Shown here: in pieces, positions 6,719 through 7,424 of the stretch
How positions within the stretch are numbered: position 1 is the first letter of the stretch
How the letters are laid out: each line of letters starts with the position of its first letter
NCBI RefSeq assembly: GCF_943913055.1
Contig: NZ_CALTWS010000134.1
Coordinates: forward strand, 1-7,424
From: an uncultured Brevundimonas sp.
GTDB lineage: Bacteria; Pseudomonadota; Alphaproteobacteria; Caulobacterales; Caulobacteraceae
Direction of reading: 5' to 3'
Length of the DNA stretch: 7,424 nucleotides
Notes under the pieces: model-generated
The model's database searches: none
What the model saw: only the letters and a program-made list of their open reading frames with translations
Told to the model about the DNA's origin: nothing
Translations under genes and position numbers: made by a program

Positions 6719-7424
6719 TCAGAGCTCTGAGAGCCGCGCCTCAAGCGCAAGCATGTCGGCAGGAGGCGCAGTCTCGAAGCGCAGGGCTTCGCCGGTGACC
6801 GGATGCACAAAGCCCAGAACGGCGGCGTGCAGGGCCTGGCGGGTCAGGCCGGCAGCGGCGATGGCGCTGCGGACGGGCGTCGCGGGACTGCCGGATCCGT
6901 AGGTGGCGTCGCCCAGAATGGGTGAACCTTTCGAGGCCAGATGCACGCGAATCTGATGGGTGCGGCCGGTGTGCAGCGTGCAGGCCACGCGGGCGGCCAA
7001 GGGGGCGACGCCGGGCTTTGCGGGTTGGCCATAGGTCTGCTGGACGACGTAGTCAGTGATGGCGATCCGTCCGGACGACTTCTGCACCGCCATCTTCTTG
7101 CGGTCGCCGGACGAGCGGCCGATCAGGGTTTCAATCCGGCCCTTCGACGGACTGGGCGTGCCGCGGGTCAGGGCGATGTAGGTGCGCTCGATATCGTGGG
7201 TGGCGAACAGTGCGGACAGGCCGGCGTGGGCGCGGTCGGTCTTGGCGGCGACCATGACGCCGGAGGTGTCCTTGTCCAGCCGGTGGACGATGCCGGGACG
7301 GGCGACACCGCCAATGCCCGACAGGCTGTCGCCGCAGTGGGCGAGCAGGGCATTGACCAGGGTGCTGTCGGGCGTGCCGGGGGCGGGGTGGGCGGCCATG
7401 CCCGCAGGCTTGTCGATCACGATC
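6719..7424 (-). CDS. rluD: Large-subunit pseudouridine synthase, RluA/RluD family; N-terminus outside window
   Basis: Isomerises specific uridines of 23S rRNA to pseudouridine; RluD modifies helix 69 (E. coli U1911/1915/1917). The visible ~235 residues begin at IVIDKPAGMAAHPAPG (no start codon; the frame runs off the right edge) and include GIVHRLDKDTSGVMV (about 7254-7298) with the catalytic aspartate of the HRLD motif, ERTYIAL, TGRTHQIRVHLA, and the C-terminal LHAAVLGFVHPVTGE. The missing N-terminus should carry the S4 RNA-binding domain. Assignment to RluD rather than RluC/RluA rests on the VIDKPAG...HPAPG form and on its position beside rpoH, which I recall from Caulobacterales; family-level confidence is much higher than the symbol. 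It lies just upstream of rpoH on the same strand, separated by 214 bases that include a weak terminator and a new promoter. Confidence 0.85.
   Translation of the reverse strand, partial: IVIDKPAGMAAHPAPGTPDSTLVNALLAHCGDSLSGIGGVARPGIVHRLDKDTSGVMVAAKTDRAHAGLSALFATHDIERTYIALTRGTPSPSKGRIETLIGRSSGDRKKMAVQKSSGRIAITDYVVQQTYGQPAKPGVAPLAARVACTLHTGRTHQIRVHLASKGSPILGDATYGSGSPATPVRSAIAAAGLTRQALHAAVLGFVHPVTGEALRFETAPPADMLALEARLSEL

Overview
The window looks like chromosomal DNA from a high-GC alphaproteobacterium, most likely Caulobacterales (Caulobacter/Brevundimonas-like). The reasons are: an RpoH that closely resembles the Caulobacter sigma-32 as I remember it (295 residues, same MAV...VMSP start); the end of a gene-transfer-agent (GTA) tail gene; frequent GTG and TTG starts; and scarce GANTC sites (the CcrM methylation target), with three of the nine I found by eye lying in or at the edge of short intergenic gaps. 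Genus assignment is inference from protein resemblance, not from a search.

Layout. Plus strand: (1) bases 3-1175, the C-terminal part of a GTA/phage-like baseplate 'megatron' protein whose start lies outside the window; (2) 1256-2179, a DnaJ-type co-chaperone of the zinc-finger-less (CbpA-like) class; (3) 2179-3330, serC, phosphoserine aminotransferase, joined to the J-protein gene by a one-base TGATG overlap; (4) 3413-4708, purA, adenylosuccinate synthetase, with a TTG start, a good Shine-Dalgarno and a candidate promoter; (5) 4770-5576, a receiver-domain protein whose phosphoacceptor aspartate is replaced by glutamate. A perfect 12-bp stem at 5565-5592 then separates it from the convergent minus-strand genes: (6) rpoH, 6504 down to 5617, and (7) upstream of it an RluD-like pseudouridine synthase, from the right edge down to 6719, lacking its N-terminus.

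Most of the content is housekeeping: serine/PLP synthesis, purine synthesis, rRNA modification, heat-shock transcription and chaperoning. I do not see a new multi-gene system. The parts most worth a second look are the degenerate receiver protein and the 214-base rluD-rpoH gap. That gap holds a strong sigma-70-type promoter whose -35 hexamer sits in the loop of a terminator-like hairpin, a 16-bp palindrome at the predicted transcription start, a 20-codon upstream ORF, and a stem that could mask the rpoH Shine-Dalgarno. The other gaps are all under 100 bases: 1176-1255 (no convincing promoter), 3331-3412 (purA promoter), 4709-4769 (a ribosome binding site and weak promoter-like bases) and 5577-5616 (terminator half).
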